The notes below the pieces were generated by a model. The model made no database searches and was not told the DNA's origin. It saw only the letters and a program-made list of their open reading frames with translations. From Marinilabiliaceae bacterium (lineage in GTDB: Bacteria > Bacteroidota > Bacteroidia > Bacteroidales > Marinilabiliaceae), in NCBI GenBank assembly GCA_016933045.1, contig JAFGBR010000050.1:417782-481781 (forward strand): a stretch of 64,000 nucleotides of DNA, given 5' to 3'. Position numbers and translations under genes: made by a program. Shown here one piece after another: positions 27,241 through 35,833 of the stretch (the stretch's first letter is position 1; each line of letters opens with the position of its first letter).

Positions 27241-29625
27241 CTATTTCCCTTTAATAACTATTATTTTCCCAACTTCCGATACCATTCCATCTGAACTAGC
27301 AACCATTATTAAATACACACCTGTACTCACTCTTTCACCCATTATATTTCTTCCATTCCAAACAGCCTGTCCTCCCAACGATTCTGTTTCAAAAACAATA
27401 TTACCACTTATATCAGCAATCTTTACATTCGAATCCTGTATTAATCCCTTTATTATTATCTTTCCATTATAGTTCGATGGTACCGGATTAGGATATGCAT
27501 ACACATTTGAAAAATTTGTTAATGGTTTTGTTGCTGATCCCCTATATGACACTATTCCATTTCCTGTTCCAATATATACCTCCCCCGATTCATGATCGAT
27601 CCCAATACCCGATATTGAATTAGAAAGCAACACACTGTTTTCGGTATTAAACTCTAATATTGTTTTTGTACCGTCTTCCGATACCAGGTAAACGCCCGAT
27701 GACTCTGTTCCAATCCATTTTCTATTAGCCCCATCAACAGCTATTGCTGTTACCTTAATATTATCTAAAAGAATATCTGCATCATCTGTTCCATCATTTC
27801 GAGGTATAAGTATTTTTCGAAAGGATGGTTCTGAATCCTGAAAAACAGCCCATGCCCTATCTAAAACTAAAACTCCTTCATCATTACCAATCCAAATTAA
27901 TCCATCTTTATCTTCGGTAATGGTATTTATGTTATAATCAAATATTTCGCCACTACTATTTTTTATTTCTAGTGGTCCAACATTTCTCGGATCAGTATCC
28001 TGAGTAACAGTTCGCCTTCCTCTATAAACATCATCCGTAACATCATCAAGCGTTCCATTGTCATCAACTACAAAAAGTCCGTTACGCCTTAATATAATCC
28101 ATTTAAAACCACGCGAATCAATCAACATATCATACAAATACAACTTTTCTCCTATTGGTGAACTATAAACTAAGCCCGGATAATCATAAGTACGCCACTT
28201 ATCTTCTTCGTTTTTACAAAGCAAAGGAGTTGATGTGTTTGAATTTAACATCCATAAATTTCCTTTCTTATCAAACTCCAATCCGCTAATCCAAACACTT
28301 CGCCTCCAATCAAAAGGCTTTTTTATTGCATTATTGGTTGTTTCAGGGTTATACCATTTCACAATTTTATTATTCGAATACTTATAAAGCCCATAACCCC
28401 AACTTGCAAGGTAAAAAACAGAATCAACACCGGGCAAAAATTTTATCGAATTACATATTCCAACATTATCAACTCCCTCTTTTTCTTCCGAAAATGAACT
28501 CCATTCTCCATCTTTATAATAATGATATATTGGATCAACATCAATATCTAAAAAATTTCCTGTTGCAATAATCACTTCATGGTTCGAAACATCAAAATCG
28601 CGAAATAAATTTGATTCCGGTCGGGATGGAAATATGCTTCTGGTTTCTTTTGCATTTTTCGAAAACTGTACCAATCCATAATCATCATCGGCAATATAAG
28701 TGGTACCTTCATGTATTAGTACATCATTTGGCGATATAACTGAAATATATTTATCATTTGTATCATACTTGCTTATACTTTCAATAAATTGATAACTCAT
28801 ATCTAAAATATCAATACCCCATGGCTTAATTAAATATAAATAATTGTTATTTAAACAAACCTTTTTTAAATTATTTGATCCCAAATCATAACGAAATATA
28901 GAATCTGAATTATAAATAATTAACCGATTACTATTTGTATTATATAATGCTCCAATTATTATACTATCTCCATATTGTACAGCGTTCAAAAATTTCTCTC
29001 CTGCTGTTGCAGTCATAACTTTTTCCCACGATTGATAATTAATTAAATTAGGCTGATCGAGGTCTGCACAATACAATCCATTATTACTTAATGCCCAAAG
29101 TTTATTATCATTCTTTAGTATATTGTTAAAACTTACACTTTCGCTTGTCGAGCTTACAGGATAAGTTTCTAAAATCTCATTTTTCGAAAGATTTACTTTT
29201 ACAATTCCAAAACCTGTTGCCAGATATAAGTAATTATTATCTAAAAACATATTATTAATCGCCTTATTTCCCGACATTAACTTATCTTTTATATCAGAAA
29301 TAGCGTAAGCTTTATCATCTTTATAAATTACAAGCAATCCGTCTTCAAAACCAAGTATGAGAGAATTAAATATATCACTATAAACGGCCGATGTAATACC
29401 AACATTATGAATATCATGAATTGCTGAAATCAAATTAATACTATTTGTTTCTTCATCAATAAAAAATACCCCCGTTGGTGCTACTAAAAATACTTTTCCA
29501 TCACCATATAAAACTACTTTTCCCTGATTTAAAGGGAAATGCTCAGTCCATGAGCCTACTTTTTTTTGTCCAAAAAATAAAAATGTATTTACAAAGAATA
29601 CAACAATTATAATAATGTACTTCAT
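27241..29625 (-). CDS. porZ: PorZ-like type IX secretion system protein
   Basis: This 794-residue protein has a signal peptide (1-19, ending FFGQ). Two large beta-propeller regions follow: about 25-330, beginning VGSWTEHFPLNQGKVVLYGDG, and about 340-700 with two-component-regulator-propeller blades such as GLIWIGNDEGVLVLD, RKWIGTESSGVYLVS and EVYIGTGNGIVSY. The C-terminal domain is of the T9SS type (AYPNPVPSNYNGKIIIKGL, WNGRNIMGERVSTGVYLIMV). Length and order match PorZ, the surface component of the attachment complex that helps deliver anionic lipopolysaccharide to type IX cargo. No other por or spr gene is in the window. Alternative reading: a generic two-propeller T9SS cargo. The N-terminal propeller opening favours PorZ. 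Confidence 0.83.
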   Translation of the reverse strand: MKYIIIIVVFFVNTFLFFGQKKVGSWTEHFPLNQGKVVLYGDGKVFLVAPTGVFFIDEETNSINLISAIHDIHNVGITSAVYSDIFNSLILGFEDGLLVIYKDDKAYAISDIKDKLMSGNKAINNMFLDNNYLYLATGFGIVKVNLSKNEILETYPVSSTSESVSFNNILKNDNKLWALSNNGLYCADLDQPNLINYQSWEKVMTATAGEKFLNAVQYGDSIIIGALYNTNSNRLIIYNSDSIFRYDLGSNNLKKVCLNNNYLYLIKPWGIDILDMSYQFIESISKYDTNDKYISVISPNDVLIHEGTTYIADDDYGLVQFSKNAKETRSIFPSRPESNLFRDFDVSNHEVIIATGNFLDIDVDPIYHYYKDGEWSSFSEEKEGVDNVGICNSIKFLPGVDSVFYLASWGYGLYKYSNNKIVKWYNPETTNNAIKKPFDWRRSVWISGLEFDKKGNLWMLNSNTSTPLLCKNEEDKWRTYDYPGLVYSSPIGEKLYLYDMLIDSRGFKWIILRRNGLFVVDDNGTLDDVTDDVYRGRRTVTQDTDPRNVGPLEIKNSSGEIFDYNINTITEDKDGLIWIGNDEGVLVLDRAWAVFQDSEPSFRKILIPRNDGTDDADILLDNIKVTAIAVDGANRKWIGTESSGVYLVSEDGTKTILEFNTENSVLLSNSISGIGIDHESGEVYIGTGNGIVSYRGSATKPLTNFSNVYAYPNPVPSNYNGKIIIKGLIQDSNVKIADISGNIVFETESLGGQAVWNGRNIMGERVSTGVYLIMVASSDGMVSEVGKIIVIKGK

Positions 29626-29699
29626 AAGTTCAACTTTTCATTCTATAACCTATATCATTCATTTAACGAATTCATGTGATTCTTATTATAAATAAGATT

Positions 29700-30281
29700 C
29701 TATTTCGTTGTTTGCTTTAAAAATTCAACTAATTTATTAACTGCTTTACCCCTGTGACTAATACTATTCTTCACATCAAAATCTAACTCTGCGAAAGTTT
29801 CAACGTATCCATCTGGAATAAAAATAGGGTCATAACCAAAACCTCCATTTCCTTTTGGTTCTGTTGTAATAACTCCATTTACAACCCCATCGAACTGATA
29901 TTCCATGCCATTAATTATTGCCGAAATAACGGTTCTGAACCGAGCCTTTCGGTTAGCAACACCCAATAATTTTGTTAACACTTTTTCCATATTTAACCGG
30001 GCATTCTTTTCAATACCAGCATAACGAGCTGAATAAACTCCAGGTTCGCCATTAAGTGATTCTATTTCTAACCCTGTATCATCAGCAATACAATTAATAT
30101 TGGTTTTATTATATACATACCATGCCTTTTGTGATGCATTCTCGTCTAAAGTACTTCCATCTTCAGGTATTTCTTCACTAATTGAATATTCTTTTAACGA
30201 TAAAATTTGAAAATCATTAGACAATATCTTTTGTATTTCTAGTAATTTATGATTATTGTTTGTTGCAAAAATTATTTCCAT
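29700..30281 (-). CDS. rdgB: XTP/dITP diphosphatase (HAM1 family)
   Basis: This 193-residue protein is the full family length. It starts with the nucleotide-binding motif FATNNNHKLLEI (residues 4-15). It also has CIADDTGLEIESLNGEPGVYSARYAG (about 65-90, here the active-site loop) and the base-recognition segment GNGGFGYDPIFIPDG, and ends with ISHRGKAV. It removes pyrophosphate from ITP, dITP and XTP to keep non-canonical purines out of nucleic acids. The gene is between the porZ-like gene (74-base gap) and the double-Usp gene on the same strand. A hairpin terminator at 30301-30327 separates it from the Usp gene, so rdgB should have its own promoter or rely on read-through. Confidence 0.95.
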   Translation of the reverse strand: MEIIFATNNNHKLLEIQKILSNDFQILSLKEYSISEEIPEDGSTLDENASQKAWYVYNKTNINCIADDTGLEIESLNGEPGVYSARYAGIEKNARLNMEKVLTKLLGVANRKARFRTVISAIINGMEYQFDGVVNGVITTEPKGNGGFGYDPIFIPDGYVETFAELDFDVKNSISHRGKAVNKLVEFLKQTTK

Positions 30282-30300
30282 TATTAAACCTTATTTGAAT

Positions 30301-30327
30301 AAAAAAGGCCGTCTCCATTCGACGGCC
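30301..30327 (-). terminator. Intrinsic terminator after the Usp gene
   Basis: On the minus strand a perfect 7-bp GC-rich stem (GGCCGTC / GACGGCC, plus-strand positions 30307-30313 and 30321-30327) with a 7-base loop is followed directly by six T residues. It lies 29 bases after the Usp stop codon. It is the best-formed terminator in the window together with the one at 45631. Confidence 0.85.
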
Positions 30328-30355
30328 ATAATATATAATGTATCAATATTCAAAA

Positions 30356-31189
30356 TTAATTAAATCCTCCATAACCATATTTCATCAAATCAGTACGAGG
30401 ATTTACAACTAATACAGGTATTTTATGCTCATTTGCTATAATATGTTGTTCTTGTGCACCCAATACATAATCATGAAATGCAATATCCCTTGTTGTCATA
30501 GCAATTATAATATCGGCATCTATTTTTTTAGCAAAATTTATTGTTTCCTGTGAAAATGAACTACCTCCTTCGGCTATTGCTAATTCGTAATTAATTTTCT
30601 TTTCATCCAGAAATTTTTTTGAAAATACCACATTAGCCTTTGTTCTGCTATCTACAGCACCATCTTTATTTGCACTCGATAATAAATATATTTTCGTTTT
30701 TAAATACCTTGCAACAAACTCTACCCACTTAAGTTTTTCCTTATTTTCTGATTTAAAATCAACAGGAAAAACAATATTTGAAATATCTTTATGCTTTGGT
30801 GGTGCCTGAATAACAATAAATGGAACTCTCGACCCAACTATTACTTTTAGTGCCCAACTACCCGTTAGCTTTTGTAAACCTTTCATACCATGCGTTCCCA
30901 TTACCACTAGAACAGCATTTAATTCATCAGATGCTTCAGATATTGTTTTAAATATTGTACCTTCTCTAACAAAAGCATCTACTTGTGTTGAAAATTTTGA
31001 TGAATATTCCTGAGCAACTTCTTCAAGTTTTTTTGTAGCTTCATCTGCAGGTGCATCTTTTTTTACAATGTGTAATAATGCAATGCTGGCATTTAAAACT
31101 TTAGAAAAATTTACCGCATGCTCAATGGCATGATTTGCTATTTCTGTAAAATCATACGGAACAATAACTTTATTCTTAGTACTTTCCAT
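30356..31189 (-). CDS. Tandem universal stress protein (two Usp domains)
   Basis: This 277-residue protein has two Usp domains. The first (residues about 5-145) starts KVIVPYDFTEIANHAIEHA and contains the nucleotide-loop segment MGTHGMKGLQKLTGSWA. The second (about 152-270) starts ISNIVFPVDF and lacks a clear glycine-rich ATP loop, ending HKIPVLVVNPR. The tandem arrangement is the common Bacteroidota form. I start it at the ATG 31189 (MESTKNKV); the 21 extra codons upstream have no Usp similarity and would overlap the divergent cyclase promoter. Usp proteins respond to starvation or oxygen/redox stress; the partner is unknown. A terminator follows at 30301-30327. Confidence 0.9.
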   Translation of the reverse strand: MESTKNKVIVPYDFTEIANHAIEHAVNFSKVLNASIALLHIVKKDAPADEATKKLEEVAQEYSSKFSTQVDAFVREGTIFKTISEASDELNAVLVVMGTHGMKGLQKLTGSWALKVIVGSRVPFIVIQAPPKHKDISNIVFPVDFKSENKEKLKWVEFVARYLKTKIYLLSSANKDGAVDSRTKANVVFSKKFLDEKKINYELAIAEGGSSFSQETINFAKKIDADIIIAMTTRDIAFHDYVLGAQEQHIIANEHKIPVLVVNPRTDLMKYGYGGFN

Positions 31190-31209
31190 AAATTGTAAGA
31201 TGAATGTTC

Positions 31210-31239
31210 TTTGTTTCAGGAATAAATATACTACTTTTG
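31210..31239 (+). promoter_or_regulatory. Bacteroidota sigma promoter for the cyclase-HD gene
   Basis: TTTG at 31210-31213, an 18-base spacer, then TACTTTTG at 31232-31239 gives exact matches to both the -33 and -7 (TAnnTTTG) elements of the Bacteroidota housekeeping promoter. The downstream ATG is at 31277, about 30 bases from the predicted transcription start. It lies just upstream of the divergent Usp start codon. Confidence 0.65.
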
Positions 31240-31276
31240 ATAATAATAGCAAGCAATATAAACGTTATAATTGTTT

Positions 31277-33088
31277 ATGATATCAATTTTTACATTTAAC
31301 AAAGGTTATAAATCATTAATAATAAGGCTTTTAATTGTCTTTTGTTTGTGGTTTATTACTTCAATAAAATGTGTTTCTCAAACACCCGTTATCACAGTTG
31401 AATCTGAAAAAACTACTTATCAATTAAAACAAAATACTTTAATAAATATTTCCGATTATTCTTCTGTCATTTGTATTAAAATCGATCTGCCCGATTCTAT
31501 TCAATGGCGATATAAACTTGATGGCCATATTAATACTTGGTCAAAATGGGACACATCACATAATATCTTCTTTCAACTTAGTAAAGGTAATTACGTTCTT
31601 TTTATAGAAGAAAACAATGGCAAAGTAATTTCTTTCCCTTTCAAAGTAGTTAGAATAAGATCCATCTTTTATTACTTGTTAGTTATATTAATTCCAGCTT
31701 TAATTCTTTGGCTTACATACATTGCTACCAGAAAAGTAAAATCGAAATTATTAAAACAAATACAAAAAGAAGTTAGATTTGAATTAGAAAAAGAATTCAA
31801 ATTAAAACAATTAAAAGATTTAACACCTGTTAAAAATTCAACACCTAACGGTACCCCTATTCCTTCGCACAAAACATACTCAAAAAAATACGAACAGGTT
31901 AGTGTATTATTTGCCGACATACAAGGATTTACTAAAATTGTAGAACATATTAACCCCGAATTATTAATTGACGAATTAGATAAATTCTTTTTTCATTTTG
32001 ATGAAGTTGCGGAAAAATATAGCATCGAAAAAATAAAAACTATTGGTGATGCTTACATGTGTGCAGGTGGTATTCCCGAAAAAAATCGCACTAACCCTGT
32101 CGAAGTTGTTCTAGCTGCACTTGAAATGCAGGAATTTATGAAAAAAAGCACAAACACTTCTGATCAAAATAGTAAATATGGAATTTGGGAGTTACGCATT
32201 GGTATCCATACCGGTCCTGTTATTTCAGGTATGGTTGGACGAAAAAAAATTGCTTTTGATATTTGGGGCGATACTGTTAATATTGCTTCTCGAATGGAAT
32301 CATCTGGAAAAGTTGGGGAGGTTAACATAACTGGCGTTACTTACCAATTTGTACGCGATTTTTTTTCTTGTCAGTACAGAGGCAAAATGCCAATTAAATA
32401 TAAAGGAGAAACTGATATGTATTTTGTTAAAGGAATAAAACCCGAATTATCTGTTGATGAAAAAGGGCTAATGCCAAATGAACATTTCTTTATACGCCTG
32501 CAACAAATTAGATTTGGTGATTTAGAAGAATTTATTCTAGCCCGATTGCGATCTGAATTACCCGACTCAATTACTTATCATAATGTTGATCATACAATAG
32601 ATGTAATTACACGCATTGAAATATTAGGCCGTGGCGAAGAAGTATCTGATAAAGAGTTATTAATACTCAAAACAGCCGCGTTATTACACGATACCGGCTT
32701 CATTTTTCATTACGAGAACCATGAAGAAAACAGTATTTTAATAGCTAAAGAAATTCTCCCCAAATTCAAATATTCTCAATATCAAATTGATGAAATTATA
32801 AAACTTATTACTGTTACAAAAATTGAAAACAAACCGGTTAATCTGCTCGAAGAAATAATGAAAGATGCTGATCTTGACTATCTGGGCAGAAATGATTTTA
32901 TCCTTCTTTCAGAAAATTTATTTAATGAATTAAATATTAACGGCAAAAAATTAACCATATCAGATTGGAATCAATATCAGTACGATTTTATTCAAAATCA
33001 CCGCTATTACACCAAAACTGCTAAAGATTTACGTCAGGTCAACAAAGAGCTGCAACTACAAAAATTAAAATCTCTATCACTCGTATAA
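31277..33088 (+). CDS. Membrane class III adenylate cyclase fused to an HD-domain hydrolase
   Basis: This 603-residue protein has an N-terminal signal/anchor helix (14-31). A periplasmic region resembling a Y_Y_Y domain (about 38-125, WRYKLDG..W) and a second helix (131-150) follow. A short coiled linker leads to a class III cyclase domain (about 205-388). The cyclase set is complete: metal Asp214 (FADIQGF) and Asp258, adenine-selecting Lys254 (IKTIGDAY) and Asp328 (FDIWGD), and transition-state Asn335 and Arg339 (NIASR). The Lys/Asp pair indicates ATP rather than GTP. From about 425 an HD domain follows: His435/His439, His471-Asp472 (LLHDTG) and Asp530/532. I infer a sensor that makes cAMP and may also hydrolyse a cyclic nucleotide. 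A TTG two codons upstream is a possible start; ATG at 31277 is preferred. Confidence 0.9.
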   Translation: MISIFTFNKGYKSLIIRLLIVFCLWFITSIKCVSQTPVITVESEKTTYQLKQNTLINISDYSSVICIKIDLPDSIQWRYKLDGHINTWSKWDTSHNIFFQLSKGNYVLFIEENNGKVISFPFKVVRIRSIFYYLLVILIPALILWLTYIATRKVKSKLLKQIQKEVRFELEKEFKLKQLKDLTPVKNSTPNGTPIPSHKTYSKKYEQVSVLFADIQGFTKIVEHINPELLIDELDKFFFHFDEVAEKYSIEKIKTIGDAYMCAGGIPEKNRTNPVEVVLAALEMQEFMKKSTNTSDQNSKYGIWELRIGIHTGPVISGMVGRKKIAFDIWGDTVNIASRMESSGKVGEVNITGVTYQFVRDFFSCQYRGKMPIKYKGETDMYFVKGIKPELSVDEKGLMPNEHFFIRLQQIRFGDLEEFILARLRSELPDSITYHNVDHTIDVITRIEILGRGEEVSDKELLILKTAALLHDTGFIFHYENHEENSILIAKEILPKFKYSQYQIDEIIKLITVTKIENKPVNLLEEIMKDADLDYLGRNDFILLSENLFNELNINGKKLTISDWNQYQYDFIQNHRYYTKTAKDLRQVNKELQLQKLKSLSLV

Positions 33089-33144
33089 ATTTTGTACTAC
33101 CGAATATTTTTTTAAATTCGCTAGCATAACTAAGAATTAAAAAA

Positions 33145-33534
33145 ATGGCAAAACCAATAGAAATTGAAAACAAATTGCCTAACATGATTGGGCCGGGAAC
33201 CAAAATTGTTGGAAATATTGAAACCAATGGAGATATTCGCATTGACGGAAATATTGAAGGAAATATTATTTCAAAAGGGAAAGTTGTTGTAGGAAACAAT
33301 GGACAAGTAAAAGGCGAAGTTCAATGCGTAAATGCCGAATTTTCGGGCAGTTTAAACGGTAAAATTATTGTTAGTGAGTTATTGTCACTTAAATCAACTA
33401 GTAAAGTTAATGGTGAAATGAAAGCAAATAAACTTTCAATTGAACCCGGCGCTTTATTTACAGGTACATGCAGTATGGGAAATCAATCTGCAAGCACTTC
33501 AGCTACTCAGAATGAAAAAAATAACTCAAAATAA
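33145..33534 (+). CDS. Bactofilin (polymer-forming cytoskeletal protein)
   Basis: This 129-residue protein is mostly the bactofilin (DUF583) beta-helix. Repeats of about six residues with small/hydrophobic alternation include IVGNIETNGDIRIDGNIEGN, ISKGKVVVGNNGQVKGEV and LNGKIIVSELLSLKSTSKVNG, each beginning I/V-x-G. A short flexible tail (GNQSASTSATQNEKNNSK) ends it. Bactofilins self-assemble without nucleotide into filaments at the membrane and localise envelope enzymes. In this window the gene immediately precedes the small membrane protein and the atp cluster, an arrangement familiar in Bacteroidota. Its end overlaps the next gene by 23 bases. Confidence 0.93.
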   Translation: MAKPIEIENKLPNMIGPGTKIVGNIETNGDIRIDGNIEGNIISKGKVVVGNNGQVKGEVQCVNAEFSGSLNGKIIVSELLSLKSTSKVNGEMKANKLSIEPGALFTGTCSMGNQSASTSATQNEKNNSK

Positions 33535-33925
33535 ACCGGAATTAAAAAAATTTAATTCCGATTATTTTTTAACTATTTTTTTCATATCATTTGTACTATG
33601 CAGTATATCAATACTTTTAGCGCATTTAAAAATTATACATACAAATATCATTCATATACTTGTAATATATATTTCATATTTTTTCATTTATTATTTACTT
33701 GCAATTGTACATAATATTCTTCAACCTAAACTTAACGGTATTGAAGGTTTCTTTTTTCTTTTATCTACAATTATAAAAATAGGTTTAATTTCAACATCAA
33801 TATTGTTATTATATAAACTGTTTAATATAAAAAACAACAAATTACTTATCATATTTCTTATTAGCTATTTAGTATTTACTATTTATGATATAAGATATAA
33901 AATTGTATTATTAAATAAAAAATAG
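33512..33925 (+). CDS. Small four-helix membrane protein in the AtpI position
   Basis: This 137-residue protein has four hydrophobic helices (about 18-38, 46-67, 80-101, 109-127) and Lys-rich ends. I see no motif I can name. It starts within the last 23 bases of the bactofilin gene in a different frame and sits 48 bases before atpB. AtpI-, AtpZ- or DUF6168-type accessory proteins occupy the same slot in related genomes, and a role in ATP synthase rotor assembly is an inference from position alone. The longest frame would begin at 33440, deep inside the bactofilin gene; ATG at 33512 (MKKITQNK) is the sensible start. Base composition is extremely AT-rich. Confidence 0.7.
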   Translation: MKKITQNKPELKKFNSDYFLTIFFISFVLCSISILLAHLKIIHTNIIHILVIYISYFFIYYLLAIVHNILQPKLNGIEGFFFLLSTIIKIGLISTSILLLYKLFNIKNNKLLIIFLISYLVFTIYDIRYKIVLLNKK

Positions 33926-33973
33926 CTTTTTTTTTTGCAATCTTATTTATAAGTTTAAGATAAAATAGATCAC

Positions 33974-35053
33974 GTGTCGAATAAATATTTTAAATATATC
34001 ATTTTTCTGTTATTACTCTTTCCTACAACAATGTATGGTAAAGATCATGCAGAAGAAAAAAAAGAAAATAAATTTGATATTAAAGGAATGATAATGCACC
34101 ACATTAGCGACATGCATTCATTCCCTCTATTCTCTTTTGAAAAAGAAGGAAAAGATGTACATATCGATTTACCATTACCCATAATTCTCATCTCAAATGG
34201 TCAATTTTTCTTCTTTCTATCCTCTGAGTTTCATCATGGCGAATCAATAGTAACTAAAGGCACAAATAGTTTTGTCCTTCATCACGAAAAAATTTATGAA
34301 ACTGATATTAACGGCACACTTGAATTAGATGAAAAAGGTCACCCACATAACAAACGACCTATAGACTTATCAATAACACGAAATGTATTTTCTCTATGGT
34401 TATCGGCAATTTTACTTTTGGTTATCTTTTTCAATGTTGCAAAAAAATATAATAACCCTCTTAAAAAACCATCCGGCATTCAGTCATTACTCGAACCAAT
34501 TATTTTATTTGTTCGTGATGATATTGCTATTCAACAAATAGGAAAACATAAAGCTGATAAATATATTCCATTTCTTTTAACATTATTCTTTTTTATCTGG
34601 ATTAATAATTTGTTAGGAATAATTCCTTTCTTTCCGGGTGGAAGTAACTTAACCGGAAATATATCAGTAACTTTTGTATTAGCTATTATAACTTTTATTA
34701 TCACAAATTTTAGTGGTAATAGAAGCTATTGGAGACATATTTTAGCACCTCCCGGAATACCTGTATTTGTATATATTATTCTAGTACCCATTGAAATTAT
34801 TGGTCTGTTTACAAAGCCTTTTGCATTAATGGTTCGTTTATTTGCAAATATTACTGCAGGACATATCATTATGCTTAGTATGGCATCATTAATATTCATA
34901 TTCAGCAGCTTAGCTGTATCACTGCCTGTTTCATTCCTTTTGCAATTTATAATGTCAATTTTGGAATTACTTGTAGGCTTTTTACAAGCATTTATATTTA
35001 CCTTGCTTTCGGCATTATTTATAGGAATGGCTGTTCACGAAGAAACACATTAA
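33974..35053 (+). CDS. atpB: ATP synthase F0 subunit a
   Basis: This 359-residue protein has an N-terminal signal-like helix and a long periplasmic His/Glu-rich stretch, as in Bacteroidota AtpB. Five to six membrane helices follow. The essential stator Arg is in KPFALMVRLFANITAGH (about residues 273-289). The preceding LNNLLGIIPFFPGG-type segment (here INNLLGIIPFFPGG) is family-diagnostic. It forms the proton half-channels against the c-ring. It starts at GTG. It is the first of six contiguous F-type ATPase genes (B, E, F, H, A, G). The beta and epsilon genes (atpD, atpC) are not in the window. Confidence 0.96.
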   Translation: MSNKYFKYIIFLLLLFPTTMYGKDHAEEKKENKFDIKGMIMHHISDMHSFPLFSFEKEGKDVHIDLPLPIILISNGQFFFFLSSEFHHGESIVTKGTNSFVLHHEKIYETDINGTLELDEKGHPHNKRPIDLSITRNVFSLWLSAILLLVIFFNVAKKYNNPLKKPSGIQSLLEPIILFVRDDIAIQQIGKHKADKYIPFLLTLFFFIWINNLLGIIPFFPGGSNLTGNISVTFVLAIITFIITNFSGNRSYWRHILAPPGIPVFVYIILVPIEIIGLFTKPFALMVRLFANITAGHIIMLSMASLIFIFSSLAVSLPVSFLLQFIMSILELLVGFLQAFIFTLLSALFIGMAVHEETH

Positions 35054-35072
35054 TAAATAAATATTTTGATAT

Positions 35073-35273
35073 ATGGAACAAGTAGCAATTGGTTTAGGAC
35101 TTATTTTAATTGGAGTAGGTTTAGGAATTGGGTTAATAGGAAAAAGTGCCATGGATGCCATTGGACGCCAACCAGAAGCCAGCTCAAAAATTCAAACAGC
35201 CATGATTATTGCCGCTGCACTTATTGAAGGTGCCGGTTTGCTTGCAATTATCTTTGCCTGGTTAGGTCGTTAA
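35073..35273 (+). CDS. atpE: ATP synthase F0 subunit c
   Basis: This 66-residue hairpin of two glycine/alanine-rich helices has the polar loop GRQPEASSKIQ. The ion-binding Glu is in the second helix (ALIEGAGLLAII, about residue 52). The first helix lacks the Gln, and the residue after Glu is Gly rather than Ser/Thr, so the Na+-binding set is absent and proton coupling is expected. It is slightly shorter than many c subunits but carries both helices complete. It is 19 bases after atpB and 10 bases before atpF, in the same operon. Confidence 0.95.
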   Translation: MEQVAIGLGLILIGVGLGIGLIGKSAMDAIGRQPEASSKIQTAMIIAAALIEGAGLLAIIFAWLGR

Positions 35274-35283
35274 AAACAAACTT

Positions 35284-35778
35284 ATGGATTTAATTACTCC
35301 GGAACTGGGTTTAGTTCTTTGGACATCTTTAACTTTTTTGGTTCTGATTTATTTACTTGGGAAATATGCATGGAAACCTATTATGCACTCACTCAAAGTA
35401 AGAGAAGAAACAATTGAGTATTCATTAAGAGAAGCCGAAAATGCCCGACAGGAACTTGTTACCCTTGAAAAGACAAAGAAAAAATATATGGATGAAGCAA
35501 AATCTGAACGTGATGCATTAATCAAAGAAGCTAAAGAAATAAAAGCTAAAATTATTGAAGAGGCACGTACAGAAGCAAGAATTGAAGCTGATAAAATTGT
35601 TAAATCCGCTCAAGAACAAATAACTGCTGAAAAAGCTTCAGTGATTGAAGATTTAAAAAAGCAAGTTGCAATTTTATCTGTCGATATTGCATCCCATATT
35701 TTAGAAAATGAACTTGAAAAATCGGGTAAACAACAAGAACTTATTAACAAATATTTAAAAGAAGTCAACTTTAATTAA
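35284..35778 (+). CDS. atpF: ATP synthase F0 subunit b
   Basis: This 164-residue protein has one N-terminal membrane helix (about 8-27, LVLWTSLTFLVLIYLLGKYAW split around 11-30). A long charged alpha-helix rich in Glu/Lys/Ala forms the right-handed coiled-coil peripheral stalk. KYAWKPI after the helix is typical of bacterial b subunits. It links F0 subunit a to the delta subunit on F1. A single b gene is present, so the stalk should be a b2 homodimer. It follows atpE by 10 bases and is separated by 55 bases from atpH. Confidence 0.95.
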   Translation: MDLITPELGLVLWTSLTFLVLIYLLGKYAWKPIMHSLKVREETIEYSLREAENARQELVTLEKTKKKYMDEAKSERDALIKEAKEIKAKIIEEARTEARIEADKIVKSAQEQITAEKASVIEDLKKQVAILSVDIASHILENELEKSGKQQELINKYLKEVNFN

Positions 35779-35833
35779 ACCTATTATATCCGGTTTTTTA
35801 AAAACATTTGATGGTACATAAAATAAAAAAATT

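Noticed and set aside
27098..27472. 124-codon plus-strand frame
   Set aside because: It runs antisense into the conserved C-terminal domain of the PorZ-like protein and has low-complexity composition.
31190..31252. Longer N-terminus of the Usp protein
   Set aside because: The extra 21 residues precede the Usp fold, overlap the divergent cyclase promoter and look like translated leader sequence.
33440..33511. Longer N-terminus of the 137-residue membrane protein
   Set aside because: This stretch is the out-of-frame end of the bactofilin gene, which is clearly coding in its own frame.
33969..33979. CACGTG near the atpB start as a second parS
   Set aside because: Only the central hexamer and one flanking base match; the arms required for ParB recognition are absent.
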